A stretch of DNA of 45,277 bases from Vibrio rumoiensis 1S-45 (GCF_000286955.2 NZ_AJYK02000088.1:1-45277), one strand, 5' to 3'. Counted from the first letter of the stretch, positions 36,859 through 45,277 are shown. The notes: a model not told the origin generated them from the sequence alone. Translations and numbers: made by a program.

Positions 36859-36909
36859 AGTGCTATCAAGATGGTTCATAATGAACTTTAACTTGATAGC
36901 ACTTTTTTA
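36859..36909. terminator. Bidirectional intrinsic terminator between lolE and DUF2062 gene
   Basis: AGTGCTATCAAG (36859-36870) is perfectly complementary to CTTGATAGCACT (36892-36903) across 21 bases. A T-run follows on the plus strand and an A-run precedes it, so it works both ways for the convergent genes. Confidence 0.9.
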
Positions 36910-37004
36910 TTTCCGCCATGGAAATATAGGCTTAAATGCTGAATTCTTTGTGGAATATTTTATATTTCAATAGGTTGCTTGTGTTTTATGTTTCAAGGGG
37001 CTAC

Positions 37005-37514
37005 TTATCTTGAACGACGTTTTTTCCAACTGCGAACGACAGAGTAGCGCCATAAGCCTTGAATGCCAAAATAACCAATAGTAGCTAAAACGATGCCACA
37101 TACAAAGCAACCCAATAAGAGGGGTGGGCCGATCGTGTTGATTTGCTCAACGAAGAAATGCCAGCTTAATTCAAAATTGAAGGTTTGTTCTGGGCGATGC
37201 ATCAACCAAGCGCCAATACGATACGCAAAATAAAACAGAAACGGCATGGTGATAGGGTTACTGATCCATACCAAGGCAACGGATAAAGGTAGGTTTACAC
37301 CGCACATAATCGCCGCGCCAGATGCCATGATCATTTGGCTAGGAAGCGGAATAAAGGCGATGAACAAACCCACAGCAAATGCGCCCGCTGCAGAGCGGCG
37401 ATTTAAACACCATAGATTAGGATTATATAAAACGCTTCCAAATATTTTTAACGCTTTTTGATTTTTGATCTTTTGAGGATCAGGCATGAAGCGTTGTATC
37501 AGTTTTTTTGGCAT
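37005..37514 (-). CDS. DUF2062 membrane protein
   Basis: A 169-residue protein with about three membrane segments and the conserved stretch RRSAAGAFAVGLFIAFIPLPSQMIMASGAAIMCGVNLPLSVALVWISNPITMPFLFYFAYRIG. This is the DUF2062 signature. Its role is unknown. It is divergent from comEC with only 33 bases between the two start codons, so the comEC promoter probably lies inside this gene, and the reverse. It is convergent with lolE. Confidence 0.9.
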   Translation of the reverse strand: MPKKLIQRFMPDPQKIKNQKALKIFGSVLYNPNLWCLNRRSAAGAFAVGLFIAFIPLPSQMIMASGAAIMCGVNLPLSVALVWISNPITMPFLFYFAYRIGAWLMHRPEQTFNFELSWHFFVEQINTIGPPLLLGCFVCGIVLATIGYFGIQGLWRYSVVRSWKKRRSR

Positions 37515-37547
37515 AAGTGGGTGGCTCGTATTAATCGCAATTTAAAT

Positions 37548-39836
37548 ATGCTTGGTTTTGTTTTTAGCGTCGCAAGTGGCGTGCTATGGCCAAGCATACC
37601 AACATCAATATGGCTGTTGCCGATTGTAGTACTATTTTTAGTACTTTACCTCACTAAATCTGCGCAATGGGTGGCAGGTGTATTAATCGGCTGTGCTGTG
37701 GTTATTCTTCATGCCCATCAATTCAAAGAAAAGACATCGGCGCTTTTTGTGTACGGTGAAAGCATCACTCTGCAAGGTAAAGTAACCGACTTATATCAAC
37801 CTTCAAATCAAGGGGGTCAGTTTACTTTTTCTGTACATCAAATAAATGGAAATAACCTGCCAGTTGGCTTAAAGCCGAATATTCAAGTCTTCGACTCTCA
37901 ATTTTCAGGTGAAAGATTACCACCTCAGCTAGGTGAATATTGGCAATTGCATGTTGCAATGAAGCCTATTACTGGGCGTTTAAATGATGCTGGATTCGAC
38001 AGCGAACAATATTATGTCGCTAATGGGTGGAGCGGTAAAGCAGTTATTGACCCAGATAGTGCAGATAATAAAAAAATTAAACCGAGTAATTCTTGGCGCT
38101 TATGGCTTCATCAAAAAGTGGCTTCTCAAGCGTATGAATACCCATCATTTTCTTACATTTTAGCTTTGGGTTTTGGTGATCGAAGTGAAATTAAACCTTT
38201 GCAATGGCAACAGCTTAGGGATAGTGGGCTTTCTCATCTTATGGCAATTTCAGGGTTACATATAGGTTTAGCCATGTTGATTGGTTGGTGGATTGGCTTG
38301 GTTGGTCGAATGGTATGTTCACGCTTTTCGTTCATTAATTATGATTTTTATTTTTTATTACCCTTGCTCACCTCGGGTTTGTTGGCTTTGTTTTATGCCT
38401 ATTTAGCTGGGTTTTCAATCCCGACTCAGCGGGCTTTGATCATGGGTGGGGCTTTTTTATTGATGAAAGCAACGCGTCTTCATTGGTCGGGTTGGCAGAT
38501 TTTGTTGTATTCCTTGTGCCTTATATTAACACTTGATCCATTTTCTATTTTACAAGCCAGTTTTTGGTTATCGTTTTTCGCCATTGTTACCATCTACTTA
38601 TCTCTTTGGTTTATCAATCGTATTCAATATTCTTGGAAGCAAAAATTGCAATCAATATTGATGGTACAAATCGGCGTTTTTATTGGTTTATCGGTACTTG
38701 GGGTATTGGTTTTTGGTGGGATTAGCCTTGTTTCACCTTTTGTTAACGTACTGGTCATACCTTGGGTTAGCCTTATTACCGTTCCGTTATTGTTTATTTC
38801 ATTATTTGCTACCGCATTAATGGGCGTGTTTGGTACTGCTGAATACTCCCTCATCACTTGGCAATGGGTTGATTGGTCGCTAAAGCCAGTATTATTTGTT
38901 TTAGAATCAAGCTTAGGTGCATGGATGATGTTGCCTAAAGCGGGAGCTTTACTGTTTTTATTATTGGGTTTGAGCGTTATCTTTTATCATTTTCGTTGGA
39001 TTTTCCCTATTGCGATACTCTGGTTGGTTTCGTTATGTCTTTTGGTTTTTCCAGTCACCCCTAATCCTAAATGGCAAATTGAAATTCTAGATGTTGGGCA
39101 AGGGTTGGCGGTATTGATTCATCAAAATGGAAAATCAGTGTTATACGATACAGGTATCAATTGGCCACAAGGTAGCATTGCTCAATCAGTGATTATCCCC
39201 AGTTTAATGACCAAAGGTATCGATAGACTTGATGGATTGATCATTAGTCATAGCGACGCCGATCATGCCGGAGGGCGGGTGGCGATTGAACAAGCGTTAA
39301 GCCCCACATGGAAAAGAAGTAGCGAACGCATCAAGGGGGATTTGCCTTGTGTTCAAGGGCAAACTTGGGCGTGGGAATCGTTGCAGTTTGAAGCATTGTG
39401 GCCACCTAAATTGGTTGACCGAGCATATAACCCACACTCATGCGTTATCAAAATATCAGATACTGACTTTAGCTTCTTACTGACTGGTGATATTGATGCG
39501 ATCTCTGAAGTGTTGATTGCTCGGCAATACCCTAATTTATCTGCGCAAGCGATGTTAGTGCCTCACCACGGCAGCCGGACATCCTCTTTAATCTCATTTA
39601 TAGAGACGGTAAAACCAGAGTTAGCGATTGCTTCTGTCGCCAAAAATAATCAGTGGCATTTGCCATCACAAGACGTTGTGGAAAGGTATCGAAAAAAGGG
39701 TATCTCATGGTTAGAGACTGGTGATACAGGACAAATTACAATTTCTATTTATGATAAAGAGTGGTCTGTTGATCAAAAGAGGAGTAACCAATATCAGCCT
39801 TGGTATAGGCAGATTGTTCGTAAAGGGTTAGAATAA
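37548..39836 (+). CDS. comEC: DNA internalization/competence protein ComEC/Rec2
   Basis: A polytopic inner-membrane protein that passes single-stranded DNA into the cytoplasm during natural transformation. An N-terminal hydrophobic region and OB-like domain (DUF4131) come first. The multi-helix competence domain (DSGLSHLMAISGLHIGLAMLIGWWIG) follows, and then a C-terminal metallo-beta-lactamase-like domain (LDVGQGLAVLIHQNGKSVLYDTG, SHSDADHAGG, MLVPHHGSR). I choose the ATG at 37548 (762 residues). The frame is open back to 37458, but that part is antisense to the DUF2062 start. A GTG at 37521 is a middle choice. It is followed 30 bases later by msbA. Confidence 0.9.
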   Translation: MLGFVFSVASGVLWPSIPTSIWLLPIVVLFLVLYLTKSAQWVAGVLIGCAVVILHAHQFKEKTSALFVYGESITLQGKVTDLYQPSNQGGQFTFSVHQINGNNLPVGLKPNIQVFDSQFSGERLPPQLGEYWQLHVAMKPITGRLNDAGFDSEQYYVANGWSGKAVIDPDSADNKKIKPSNSWRLWLHQKVASQAYEYPSFSYILALGFGDRSEIKPLQWQQLRDSGLSHLMAISGLHIGLAMLIGWWIGLVGRMVCSRFSFINYDFYFLLPLLTSGLLALFYAYLAGFSIPTQRALIMGGAFLLMKATRLHWSGWQILLYSLCLILTLDPFSILQASFWLSFFAIVTIYLSLWFINRIQYSWKQKLQSILMVQIGVFIGLSVLGVLVFGGISLVSPFVNVLVIPWVSLITVPLLFISLFATALMGVFGTAEYSLITWQWVDWSLKPVLFVLESSLGAWMMLPKAGALLFLLLGLSVIFYHFRWIFPIAILWLVSLCLLVFPVTPNPKWQIEILDVGQGLAVLIHQNGKSVLYDTGINWPQGSIAQSVIIPSLMTKGIDRLDGLIISHSDADHAGGRVAIEQALSPTWKRSSERIKGDLPCVQGQTWAWESLQFEALWPPKLVDRAYNPHSCVIKISDTDFSFLLTGDIDAISEVLIARQYPNLSAQAMLVPHHGSRTSSLISFIETVKPELAIASVAKNNQWHLPSQDVVERYRKKGISWLETGDTGQITISIYDKEWSVDQKRSNQYQPWYRQIVRKGLE

Positions 39837-39866
39837 GGGCAATTGTCTAATTAAAAATAAGCCTTT

Positions 39867-41633
39867 ATGACTCATCAAACAGACACCAAAGTCGAAAAAG
39901 ACGAAACAACTTTCCAAACGTTCAAAAAACTGTGGCCAATGATCAGTGTTTACAAAGCTGGTTTAATTGTCGCCTCGATTGCACTTGTCATTAATGCCGC
40001 CAGTGATACCTACATGGTTTCATTGCTTAAACCGTTATTGGATGAAGGCTTTGGCAGTACAGAATCGAACTTTTTAAAAGTCCTGCCTTTTATTGTAATG
40101 GGTATGATGATCATTCGTGGTTTGAGTGGATTTGTTTCTACCTACTGCTTGAGTTGGGTTTCTGGCAATGTGGTGATGGAAATGCGCCGCAAGTTATTCA
40201 ACCATTTCATGCAAATGCCAGTGAGCTATTTTGATAAAGAATCAACAGGCTCATTGCTCTCTCGTATTACTTACGATTCAGAACAAGTTGCCGCCGCGAC
40301 CAGCAAGGCATTAGTCAGTATTGTTCGTGAAGGGGCAAGTATTGTTGGTCTATTGTTCTTAATGTTTTGGAACAGTTGGCAGTTATCACTTGTATTGATA
40401 GTGATAGCACCGATTGTGGCATGGGCGATTGGTATCGTTTCAAAGCGCTTCCGCAAAATCAGTAAAAATATGCAAGATATGATGGGGAACGTGACCTCTT
40501 CAGCGGAGCAAATGCTAAAAGGGCACAAGGTTGTTTTAAGCTACGGGGGTCAAAGTGTTGAAAAAGAACGTTTTGACAGCGTAAGCAATAAAATGCGCCA
40601 GCAATCAATGAAATTGGTCTCAGCGCAGGCTGCCGCTAACCCGATCATTCAAGTTATTGCGTCTATTGCTTTAGTTGTGGTGTTGTATTTAGCTAGTATT
40701 GATTCGATCAAAGAGCAATTAACCCCCGGTACATTTTCAGTCATTTTCTCTGCAATGTTTGCTTTAATGCGTCCGTTAAAAGCTTTAACCAATGTAACGT
40801 CAGATTTCCAAAAAGGGATGGCGGCTTGTCAGACATTATTTGAATTGGTTGAAATGCAGCCAGAAGTCGATACAGGTAATAAAGAAGTGAAAAAAGTGAC
40901 TGGTGATCTGTCGGTTAAAAATGTCACTTTTACTTACCCGACTAAGGATTCACCTGCACTTCGTCATGTGTCGTTTGATGTTCCTGCAGGTAAAACCGTC
41001 GCATTGGTAGGTCGTTCTGGTTCAGGTAAAAGTACCATCGCGAATTTATTTACCCGGTTTTATGACATTGATGAAGGCGAGATTTATCTTGATGGCAATG
41101 AAGTTCGTGAATATACCTTATCGAATCTTCGTACGCATTTCGCGTTAGTGTCGCAAAATGTTCACCTCTTCAATGACACCATTGCTAATAACATTGCTTA
41201 TGCTGCGCAAGATCGATACAGCATGGAAGAAATTAAACGCGCGGCAGATCTCGCTCACGCGACTGAATTCATTGAAGGTATGGATAACGGTTTCGACACC
41301 ATGATTGGTGAAAATGGCGTAAGTTTATCGGGTGGTCAACGCCAACGCTTAGCGATTGCCCGTGCGTTGCTACGTGATGCGCCAGTGTTGATTCTTGATG
41401 AAGCAACATCAGCATTAGATACGGAATCTGAACGAGCCATTCAATCTGCTTTAGATGAATTGCAAAAGAACAAAACCGTGATTGTGATTGCGCACCGATT
41501 ATCCACCATTGAAGAAGCGGATCAGATTCTTGTGGTGGATGAAGGTGAAATCATTGAACGTGGTAACCATGCGGAATTAATTGCTAAAGATGGTGCGTAC
41601 GCTCAGTTGCACCGCATTCAATTTGGCGAATAG
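39867..41633 (+). CDS. msbA: Lipid A export ATP-binding/permease MsbA
   Basis: A 588-residue half-transporter: six membrane helices (about 25-310) and an ABC domain (340-588). Walker A is GRSGSGKST, the signature [16 protein letters not shown], and Walker [13 protein letters not shown]. It flips core-lipid A across the inner membrane. It is followed by lpxK, the usual msbA-lpxK pairing. The Shine-Dalgarno before this ATG is weak, so coupling to comEC 30 bases upstream is possible. Confidence 0.97.
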   Translation: MTHQTDTKVEKDETTFQTFKKLWPMISVYKAGLIVASIALVINAASDTYMVSLLKPLLDEGFGSTESNFLKVLPFIVMGMMIIRGLSGFVSTYCLSWVSGNVVMEMRRKLFNHFMQMPVSYFDKESTGSLLSRITYDSEQVAAATSKALVSIVREGASIVGLLFLMFWNSWQLSLVLIVIAPIVAWAIGIVSKRFRKISKNMQDMMGNVTSSAEQMLKGHKVVLSYGGQSVEKERFDSVSNKMRQQSMKLVSAQAAANPIIQVIASIALVVVLYLASIDSIKEQLTPGTFSVIFSAMFALMRPLKALTNVTSDFQKGMAACQTLFELVEMQPEVDTGNKEVKKVTGDLSVKNVTFTYPTKDSPALRHVSFDVPAGKTVALVGRSGSGKSTIANLFTRFYDIDEGEIYLDGNEVREYTLSNLRTHFALVSQNVHLFNDTIANNIAYAAQDRYSMEEIKRAADLAHATEFIEGMDNGFDTMIGENGVSLSGGQRQRLAIARALLRDAPVLILDEATSALDTESERAIQSALDELQKNKTVIVIAHRLSTIEEADQILVVDEGEIIERGNHAELIAKDGAYAQLHRIQFGE

Positions 41634-41677
41634 CGTGTTATTGAACGGTTTGGGTTATACGGTAAAGGGAATTGGCG

Positions 41678-42685
41678 ATGATTGAAAAGATTTGGTTTCA
41701 TCGCCACCCGCTCGGCTGGGTATTAGCGCCATTATTATGGCCACTGAGTTTGTTGTTTAAAGCCATAAGCCAGAATCGTCGTGAAAGCTATCAGCAAGGG
41801 AACAAATCCACATACCGTGCGCCAGTGCCAGTGATTGTTGTGGGGAATATTACCGCTGGTGGTAATGGTAAAACGCCGGTTGTTATTTGGTTGGTAGAAA
41901 CACTGCAATCATTAGGTTTTAAACCTGGCGTAGTTTCTCGTGGTTATGGCGGGAAATCGGATCAATACCCATTATTGGTTGAGGCGACCACGCCATCGGA
42001 TCAATCTGGAGATGAGCCATTATTAATTAAGCGACGAACGGGAGTGCCAGTCGCGGTTGATCCTGTTCGTAGCCAAGCTGTCAAAGCATTAGTCGAGCAA
42101 GATGTCGATATCATTATCACCGATGATGGCTTGCAACATTATGCGCTAGAGCGTGATATTGAATTAGTTGTCATTGATGGTCAGCGTCGTTTTGGTAATC
42201 AACATTATATTCCCTTCGGACCTTTACGCGAAGGCTTGGAGCGTTTATCCGAAGTTGACTTTCTTATTACTAACGGTGGCCAAGCTCAAGATGCTGAAAT
42301 CGCCATGACGCTTGCGCCGAGTGACGCTGTAAATTTAAAAACTGGGGAACGCAAACCTGTCCATATGTTAAAGCAATTAGTGGCTTTTGCTGGAATAGGG
42401 CATCCCCCTCGTTTTTTCCAAACGTTAAAAGATTTGAATGCGGATGTCGTAAAAACACAAGCTTTTGCTGATCATCAAGCGTTTGAGTCATCGGAATTAA
42501 ATGCGTTATCTGCGCAAGGTCAGCATTTGATCATGACAGAGAAAGACGCAGTAAAATGTTATCAGTACGCGCAAGATAATTGGTGGTACTTACCCGTTTC
42601 AGCCAATATTAATCAAAGCGATAAACACAATATCATTCAAAAAATTATAGAGGTTAAAGGCCATTATGGATCACCGTCTGCTTGA
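41678..42685 (+). CDS. lpxK: Tetraacyldisaccharide 4'-kinase
   Basis: A 335-residue membrane-associated kinase that adds the 4'-phosphate to the lipid A precursor. The N-terminal membrane helix is [21 protein letters not shown], the P-loop variant [14 protein letters not shown], followed by RGYGGK and [23 protein letters not shown]. The start is the ATG at 41678 with AAGGGA 7 bases before it. Its 3' end overlaps ycaR by 20 bases. Confidence 0.96.
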   Translation: MIEKIWFHRHPLGWVLAPLLWPLSLLFKAISQNRRESYQQGNKSTYRAPVPVIVVGNITAGGNGKTPVVIWLVETLQSLGFKPGVVSRGYGGKSDQYPLLVEATTPSDQSGDEPLLIKRRTGVPVAVDPVRSQAVKALVEQDVDIIITDDGLQHYALERDIELVVIDGQRRFGNQHYIPFGPLREGLERLSEVDFLITNGGQAQDAEIAMTLAPSDAVNLKTGERKPVHMLKQLVAFAGIGHPPRFFQTLKDLNADVVKTQAFADHQAFESSELNALSAQGQHLIMTEKDAVKCYQYAQDNWWYLPVSANINQSDKHNIIQKIIEVKGHYGSPSA

Positions 42686-42845
42686 AATCGTAGCTTGCCC
42701 AGTTTGCAAAGGTAAAGTTACTTTAGATAACGATAAACAAGAGCTTATCTGTAAATTGGACCGTTTAGCTTACCCGATCAAAGAAGGCATTCCAGTGATG
42801 CTTGAAGTAGAAGCTCGTAAAATGGCAATGGATGAGGGACGATAA
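42666..42845 (+). CDS. ycaR: YcaR-like Trm112-family small protein
   Basis: A 59-residue protein that overlaps lpxK by 20 bases and kdsB by 1 base (TAATG). It begins [18 protein letters not shown], then [20 protein letters not shown]. This is the UPF0434/Trm112 family. The first zinc-knuckle pair CPVC is intact, and the later pair is reduced to one cysteine, as in other YcaR proteins. AAGG lies 6 bases before the ATG. It is conserved between lpxK and kdsB, and its function is unclear. Confidence 0.93.
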   Translation: MDHRLLEIVACPVCKGKVTLDNDKQELICKLDRLAYPIKEGIPVMLEVEARKMAMDEGR

Positions 42846-43594
42846 TGTCTTTCACGGTTGTTATTCCATCTCGTTATCAATCTTCACGTTTACCGGGTAA
42901 GCCGCTTGCGGATATTGCAGGTAAACCTATGGTTCAATGGGTGTACGAACAAGCCAAACAAGCTGGTGCTGAGCGAGTGATTGTTGCTACCGATGATGCT
43001 CGTATTCAAGCGGTAGTAGAGGGTTTTGGTGGTGAAGTTTGTATGACCTCGCCCGATCATCAATCAGGTACTGAACGCTTAGCTGAAGTGGTTGAGAAAA
43101 TGGGCATTGCAGATGATCATATCATCGTAAATGTACAGGGCGATGAACCTTTGATCCCACCTTCAATCATTAAACAAGTGGCTGAAAACTTAGCAAGCAG
43201 TGTTGCTCCAATGGCCACACTAGGTGTTAGCATTGATGAACCACAAGAGGTATTCAACCCTAATGCAGTGAAGGTTGTAACCGATGAACAAGGATATGCG
43301 CTGTATTTTAGCCGTGCCTCTATTCCTTGGGATCGCGATGCTTGGGCAAAAGAAGACAAAACGATTCGTCAGCCATTGATGCGTCATATTGGTATTTATG
43401 CTTACCGCGCAGGTTTCATTAACACTTACATTAGCTGGCAGCCAAGCGCCTTAGAGCAAATCGAATCACTCGAACAATTGCGCGTGCTTTGGTATGGCGA
43501 GAAAATTCATGTCGCGCTTGCTAAAGAAGCCCCAGCAGCTGGAGTGGATACTCCAGAAGATTTAGAAGTGGTACGTAAGATTTTGGCGTTGTAA
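42845..43594 (+). CDS. kdsB: 3-deoxy-manno-octulosonate cytidylyltransferase
   Basis: A 249-residue nucleotidyltransferase that makes CMP-KDO from CTP and KDO for lipopolysaccharide. Key stretches are [17 protein letters not shown] (CTP loop), [30 protein letters not shown] (metal and KDO binding) and RHIGIYAYR. Its ATG overlaps the ycaR stop. It is the last gene of comEC-msbA-lpxK-ycaR-kdsB and is convergent with intI, with a terminator between them. Confidence 0.97.
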   Translation: MSFTVVIPSRYQSSRLPGKPLADIAGKPMVQWVYEQAKQAGAERVIVATDDARIQAVVEGFGGEVCMTSPDHQSGTERLAEVVEKMGIADDHIIVNVQGDEPLIPPSIIKQVAENLASSVAPMATLGVSIDEPQEVFNPNAVKVVTDEQGYALYFSRASIPWDRDAWAKEDKTIRQPLMRHIGIYAYRAGFINTYISWQPSALEQIESLEQLRVLWYGEKIHVALAKEAPAAGVDTPEDLEVVRKILAL

Positions 43595-43624
43595 TCTCCT
43601 ATTTATTCGGCCACTCATACCTAT

Positions 43625-43648
43625 AAAGCTCAGAGATTTCTGGGCTTT
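43625..43648. terminator. Terminator between kdsB and intI
   Basis: AAAGCTCAG (43625-43633) pairs with CTGGGCTTT (43640-43648) with one G-U pair and a 6-base loop, running into ATTTCG. It touches the intI stop codon, so it can serve both convergent genes. Confidence 0.75.
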
Positions 43649-44621
43649 ATTTCGTTATAGGTATTTTCGATAATGGACTAAGTACGCCATTTGCTCCCCG
43701 CTCTAATACATGGGTATAAATCTGAGTGGTTTTAACATCAGAATGTCCTAATTGTTCTTGAACTGTCCGAATATCAGTCCCTGATTCTAATAAATGTGTA
43801 GCAAATGAATGACGCAGTGTGTGGCATGATACTTTTTTAGGAATTTTAGCTAACTGAGTTGCACGTCTGATTTCTTTTTGTAGTGATGAAGGATCAATAT
43901 GATGTCTTCGAATCTTTTGATTTTCAGGATCAATACTTAATTTATGTGACGGAAATAAATATTGCCAAGTGAGTGTTTTTTCGGCATTGGGAAATTTTCT
44001 TTCTAATGCTGATGGTAGCCAGACCCCTTTATACGCCGGGTTAGATAAATCAGAATCAAAGTATTGCTTTACTATCTTCTGCTGGGTTTGTAACGAAGGG
44101 TAGAGTTGTTTAGCAAGTGTGACAACCCGGTTTTTATTTCCTTTTCCTTGCCAAATTCTAATCGCCCCGTAATCATAATCGATATCATCATACCGTAAGC
44201 GGATTGCCTCCATTAATCTTAGCCCACTACCATATAACAACTGAGCCAAGAGTAGGTACTTAGGTTGAATATGATAGAGCAGTTGCTGTATTTCTAATTG
44301 TGTTAAAACAACAGGAAGTTTTTGGGCGCGATTTGAACGTTTAAAATTCATATTAAGATTGAGTGGGCGTTGAATAATATGTTGATATAAAAAATTAAGT
44401 GCATTCAGTGCTGTGGCTTGAGTTTTTACCGCTACATTCTTTTCTGTAATAAGGACGGTAAGAAATTGCTCGACTTCGTTATCACCCATCGTATTAGGGT
44501 GACGTTTATTATGATAAAGAATAAATTGCTTAATCCAATACAAATAAGCTTGCACGGTTCTCAAAGCGTAGTGCCGACTGAGCATATAATCATGAATATA
44601 ACGTAAAAATTCAGATTTCAT
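43647..44621 (-). CDS. intIA: Integron integrase IntI (chromosomal, Vibrio IntIA-like)
   Basis: A 324-residue tyrosine recombinase. Catalytic residues are R135 (YGSGLRLMEA), K160, H267 and R270 (CHTLRHSFATHLLESG), H293 (LGHSD) and Y302 (IYTHVL). The integron-specific insertion is present: LFPSHKLSIDPENQKIRRHHI (about 222-241) and LQKEIRRA. IntI binds folded single-stranded attC sites and inserts cassettes at attI. The ATG has AGGAAG upstream, and the promoter holds a perfect LexA box, so SOS induction is expected. Full length and complete active site suggest it works. It lies beside kdsB, while in well-studied vibrios intIA is near the infC-rpmI-rplT ribosomal genes. Confidence 0.94.
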   Translation of the reverse strand: MKSEFLRYIHDYMLSRHYALRTVQAYLYWIKQFILYHNKRHPNTMGDNEVEQFLTVLITEKNVAVKTQATALNALNFLYQHIIQRPLNLNMNFKRSNRAQKLPVVLTQLEIQQLLYHIQPKYLLLAQLLYGSGLRLMEAIRLRYDDIDYDYGAIRIWQGKGNKNRVVTLAKQLYPSLQTQQKIVKQYFDSDLSNPAYKGVWLPSALERKFPNAEKTLTWQYLFPSHKLSIDPENQKIRRHHIDPSSLQKEIRRATQLAKIPKKVSCHTLRHSFATHLLESGTDIRTVQEQLGHSDVKTTQIYTHVLERGANGVLSPLSKIPITK

Positions 44622-44637
44622 TTTCTTCCTTGCTATA

Positions 44638-44653
44638 CTGTTTTTATATACAG
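44638..44653 (-). promoter_or_regulatory. LexA box in the intI promoter
   Basis: CTGTTTTTATATACAG matches the LexA consensus CTGT-N8-ACAG exactly, with an all-A/T centre. It lies 17-32 bases before the intI ATG, overlapping the probable promoter (TTAGAC, 16 bases, TATAGC on the minus strand). LexA control of intI is known in V. cholerae and class 1 integrons. Confidence 0.88.
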
Positions 44654-44748
44654 GTCTAATGTATTAGCGCTTTTGTGTGAACTAGACGGATTATTTCCGC
44701 CTTTTACATTTGAAATGTATGAAATAAGTTTGATTTTATTAATGAAAA

Positions 44749-44777
44749 TGGATAGTTAGCTTGCTGTGCGATATAAG
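44749..44777 (+). promoter_or_regulatory. Candidate cassette promoter (Pc) upstream of attI
   Basis: TGGATA (44749-44754), a 17-base spacer and TATAAG (44772-44777) point towards the first cassette. The -10 matches five of six consensus bases and the -35 four of six. A start near 44784 would put the hairpin at 44789-44822 in the leader. Confidence 0.4.
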
Positions 44778-44788
44778 CCATGGAATGA

Positions 44789-44822
44789 TAGACGGAAAGA
44801 ATAGATGGATTTTTTCCGTCTA
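44789..44822 (+). other. Hairpin in the integron leader, just before the attI core
   Basis: TAGACGGAAA (44789-44798) is perfectly complementary to TTTCCGTCTA (44813-44822) across 14 bases, with a T-rich 3' half. TAGACGGA also occurs at 44683-44690. It could be an attenuator for cassette transcripts, an mRNA stabiliser, or part of an accessory integrase site. Confidence 0.55.
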
Positions 44823-44827
44823 TTAAA

Positions 44828-44839
44828 TTGTTATATGCC
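44828..44839 (+). other. attI core site / first cassette junction
   Basis: TTGTTATATGCC contains the crossover G/TTATAT at 44830/44831. It is the exact inverted complement of the sequence at 45252-45263, as expected for the two ends of an integrated cassette. The core GTTATAT departs from GTTRRRY at one base. Confidence 0.75.
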
Positions 44840-44859
44840 TTTGAAGTTTTGGAGACCAA

Positions 44860-45237
44860 ATGGATATTCTCATTGAGCAAGAGATCGAGTTGCATCAGTA
44901 TGAAATACGTCAAAGTAAAACGGATATTGAGCGTTTAATCCATCCAAGTTTTGTGGAAGTCGGTAAATCAGGTACGAGTTATGATTTCGACTCAATCATA
45001 GAAATGATGGAAGGTGAGGAATCTTCAAGCACTCGCATACATTCACAGAGGTATGAATGTATCCAGCTAGAACCTTCCGTCCAACTTCTGAGGTACGAGT
45101 CAGCTCTGGTAAGTGAATTTGGCGAAGTTAGTGATTTTGCTAAACGTTGTTCAATTTGGGCATTTACCGGTACTTGCTGGCAACTCAAGTATCACCAAGG
45201 CACACCGTGCTCGCCATTCGAGCTAGAACATAATTAA
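44860..45237 (+). CDS. Cassette-encoded NTF2/SnoaL-like protein (DUF4440-like)
   Basis: A 125-residue protein, the only gene of the first cassette, with GGAG a few bases before the ATG. It begins MDILIEQEIELHQYEIRQSK, followed by HPSFVEVGKSGTSYDFDSII, then VQLLRYESAL and WAFTGTCWQLKYHQGTPCS. The pattern (N-terminal helix, conserved W-Q-L-K-Y-H-Q-G-T end) fits the NTF2-like DUF4440 family, small cone-shaped proteins that include steroid isomerases and stress-linked proteins. The function is unknown. Its position nearest attI means it is the most recent insertion or the most strongly expressed. Confidence 0.8.
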   Translation: MDILIEQEIELHQYEIRQSKTDIERLIHPSFVEVGKSGTSYDFDSIIEMMEGEESSSTRIHSQRYECIQLEPSVQLLRYESALVSEFGEVSDFAKRCSIWAFTGTCWQLKYHQGTPCSPFELEHN

Positions 45238-45251
45238 AGCTTGAGAAAACA

Positions 45252-45277
45252 GGCATATAACAAATAAGGATAGGTGT
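45252..45277 (+). other. Left end of attC site (truncated)
   Basis: GGCATATAACAA begins 14 bases after the cassette stop codon and is the inverted complement of the junction at 44828-44839, so it is the R''-end of attC. The rest of the site lies outside the window. Confidence 0.7.

Larger units (their letters stand above)
44831..45277 (+). mobile_element. First integron gene cassette (partial)
   Basis: The cassette runs from the attI crossover at 44831 through one ORF into its attC site, which is cut off by the window edge. The array is expected to continue to the right. Confidence 0.75.

Noticed and set aside
37458..37547. Extended start of ComEC overlapping the DUF2062 gene
   Set aside because: The extra residues are partly antisense to a conserved gene, and ComEC proteins normally begin near the first hydrophobic segment.
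1..45277. CRISPR array, tRNA/rRNA genes and insertion sequences
   Set aside because: I looked for regularly spaced repeats, cloverleaf-like and transposase-like sequences by eye and saw none.

Overview
The window looks like a chromosomal segment from a member of the Vibrionaceae (a Vibrio relative). The evidence is an AT-leaning composition with ordinary gammaproteobacterial signals, the run hinT - COG3014 lipoprotein - ycfL - lpoB - thiK - ycfP - ndh, the run csiV - mfd / lolCDE - DUF2062 - comEC - msbA - lpxK - ycaR - kdsB, a VC1899-like CARF nuclease beside hinT, and a Vibrio-type chromosomal integron integrase at the right end. No rRNA or tRNA gene, insertion sequence or CRISPR array was seen.

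Layout. (1) 1-2573: an accessory edge. It holds the 3' part of a large unfamiliar protein whose frame is open to the left end of the window and which ends in a PD-(D/E)XK-like domain. A 576-bp non-coding stretch with imperfect operator-like repeats follows. (2) 2574-18719: a region of exporters and signalling genes. It has a LysR/EamA divergent pair, two diguanylate cyclases (CHASE4-GGDEF and haem-globin-GGDEF), a FrnE-like/HAD operon under a paired palindromic operator, Bcr, YddG, EamA and SetB family exporters, the QmcA/NfeD pair, a thioesterase, a patatin and a GNAT-nitrilase fusion. An overlooked 30-codon membrane-peptide ORF also lies here. (3) 18913-28103: a CBS protein, uridine phosphorylase, the orphan CARF nuclease, then hinT through ndh. 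(4) 28211-43594: envelope and DNA-repair core genes. These are a GNAT, csiV, mfd, the LolCDE lipoprotein-release transporter, DUF2062, the DNA-uptake channel ComEC and the lipid A/KDO genes msbA-lpxK-ycaR-kdsB. (5) 43625-45277: the head of a chromosomal integron. It has intI on the minus strand with a perfect LexA box in its promoter, a leader with a candidate cassette promoter and a hairpin, the attI crossover point, a first cassette encoding an NTF2/SnoaL-like protein, and the left end of that cassette's attC cut by the window edge.

How the genes work together. Several neighbours serve the envelope: LolCDE exports lipoproteins such as LpoB, LpoB and CsiV act on peptidoglycan synthases, and MsbA, LpxK and KdsB build lipopolysaccharide. 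ComEC (DNA uptake) and an SOS-controlled integron integrase lie within about 7 kb, so two routes to new genes sit side by side. The points most worth a second look are the truncated left-edge protein, the CARF nuclease without CRISPR, the integron placed beside kdsB with its LexA box and leader hairpin, the globin-coupled cyclase with an altered I-site, and the 30-residue membrane peptide.
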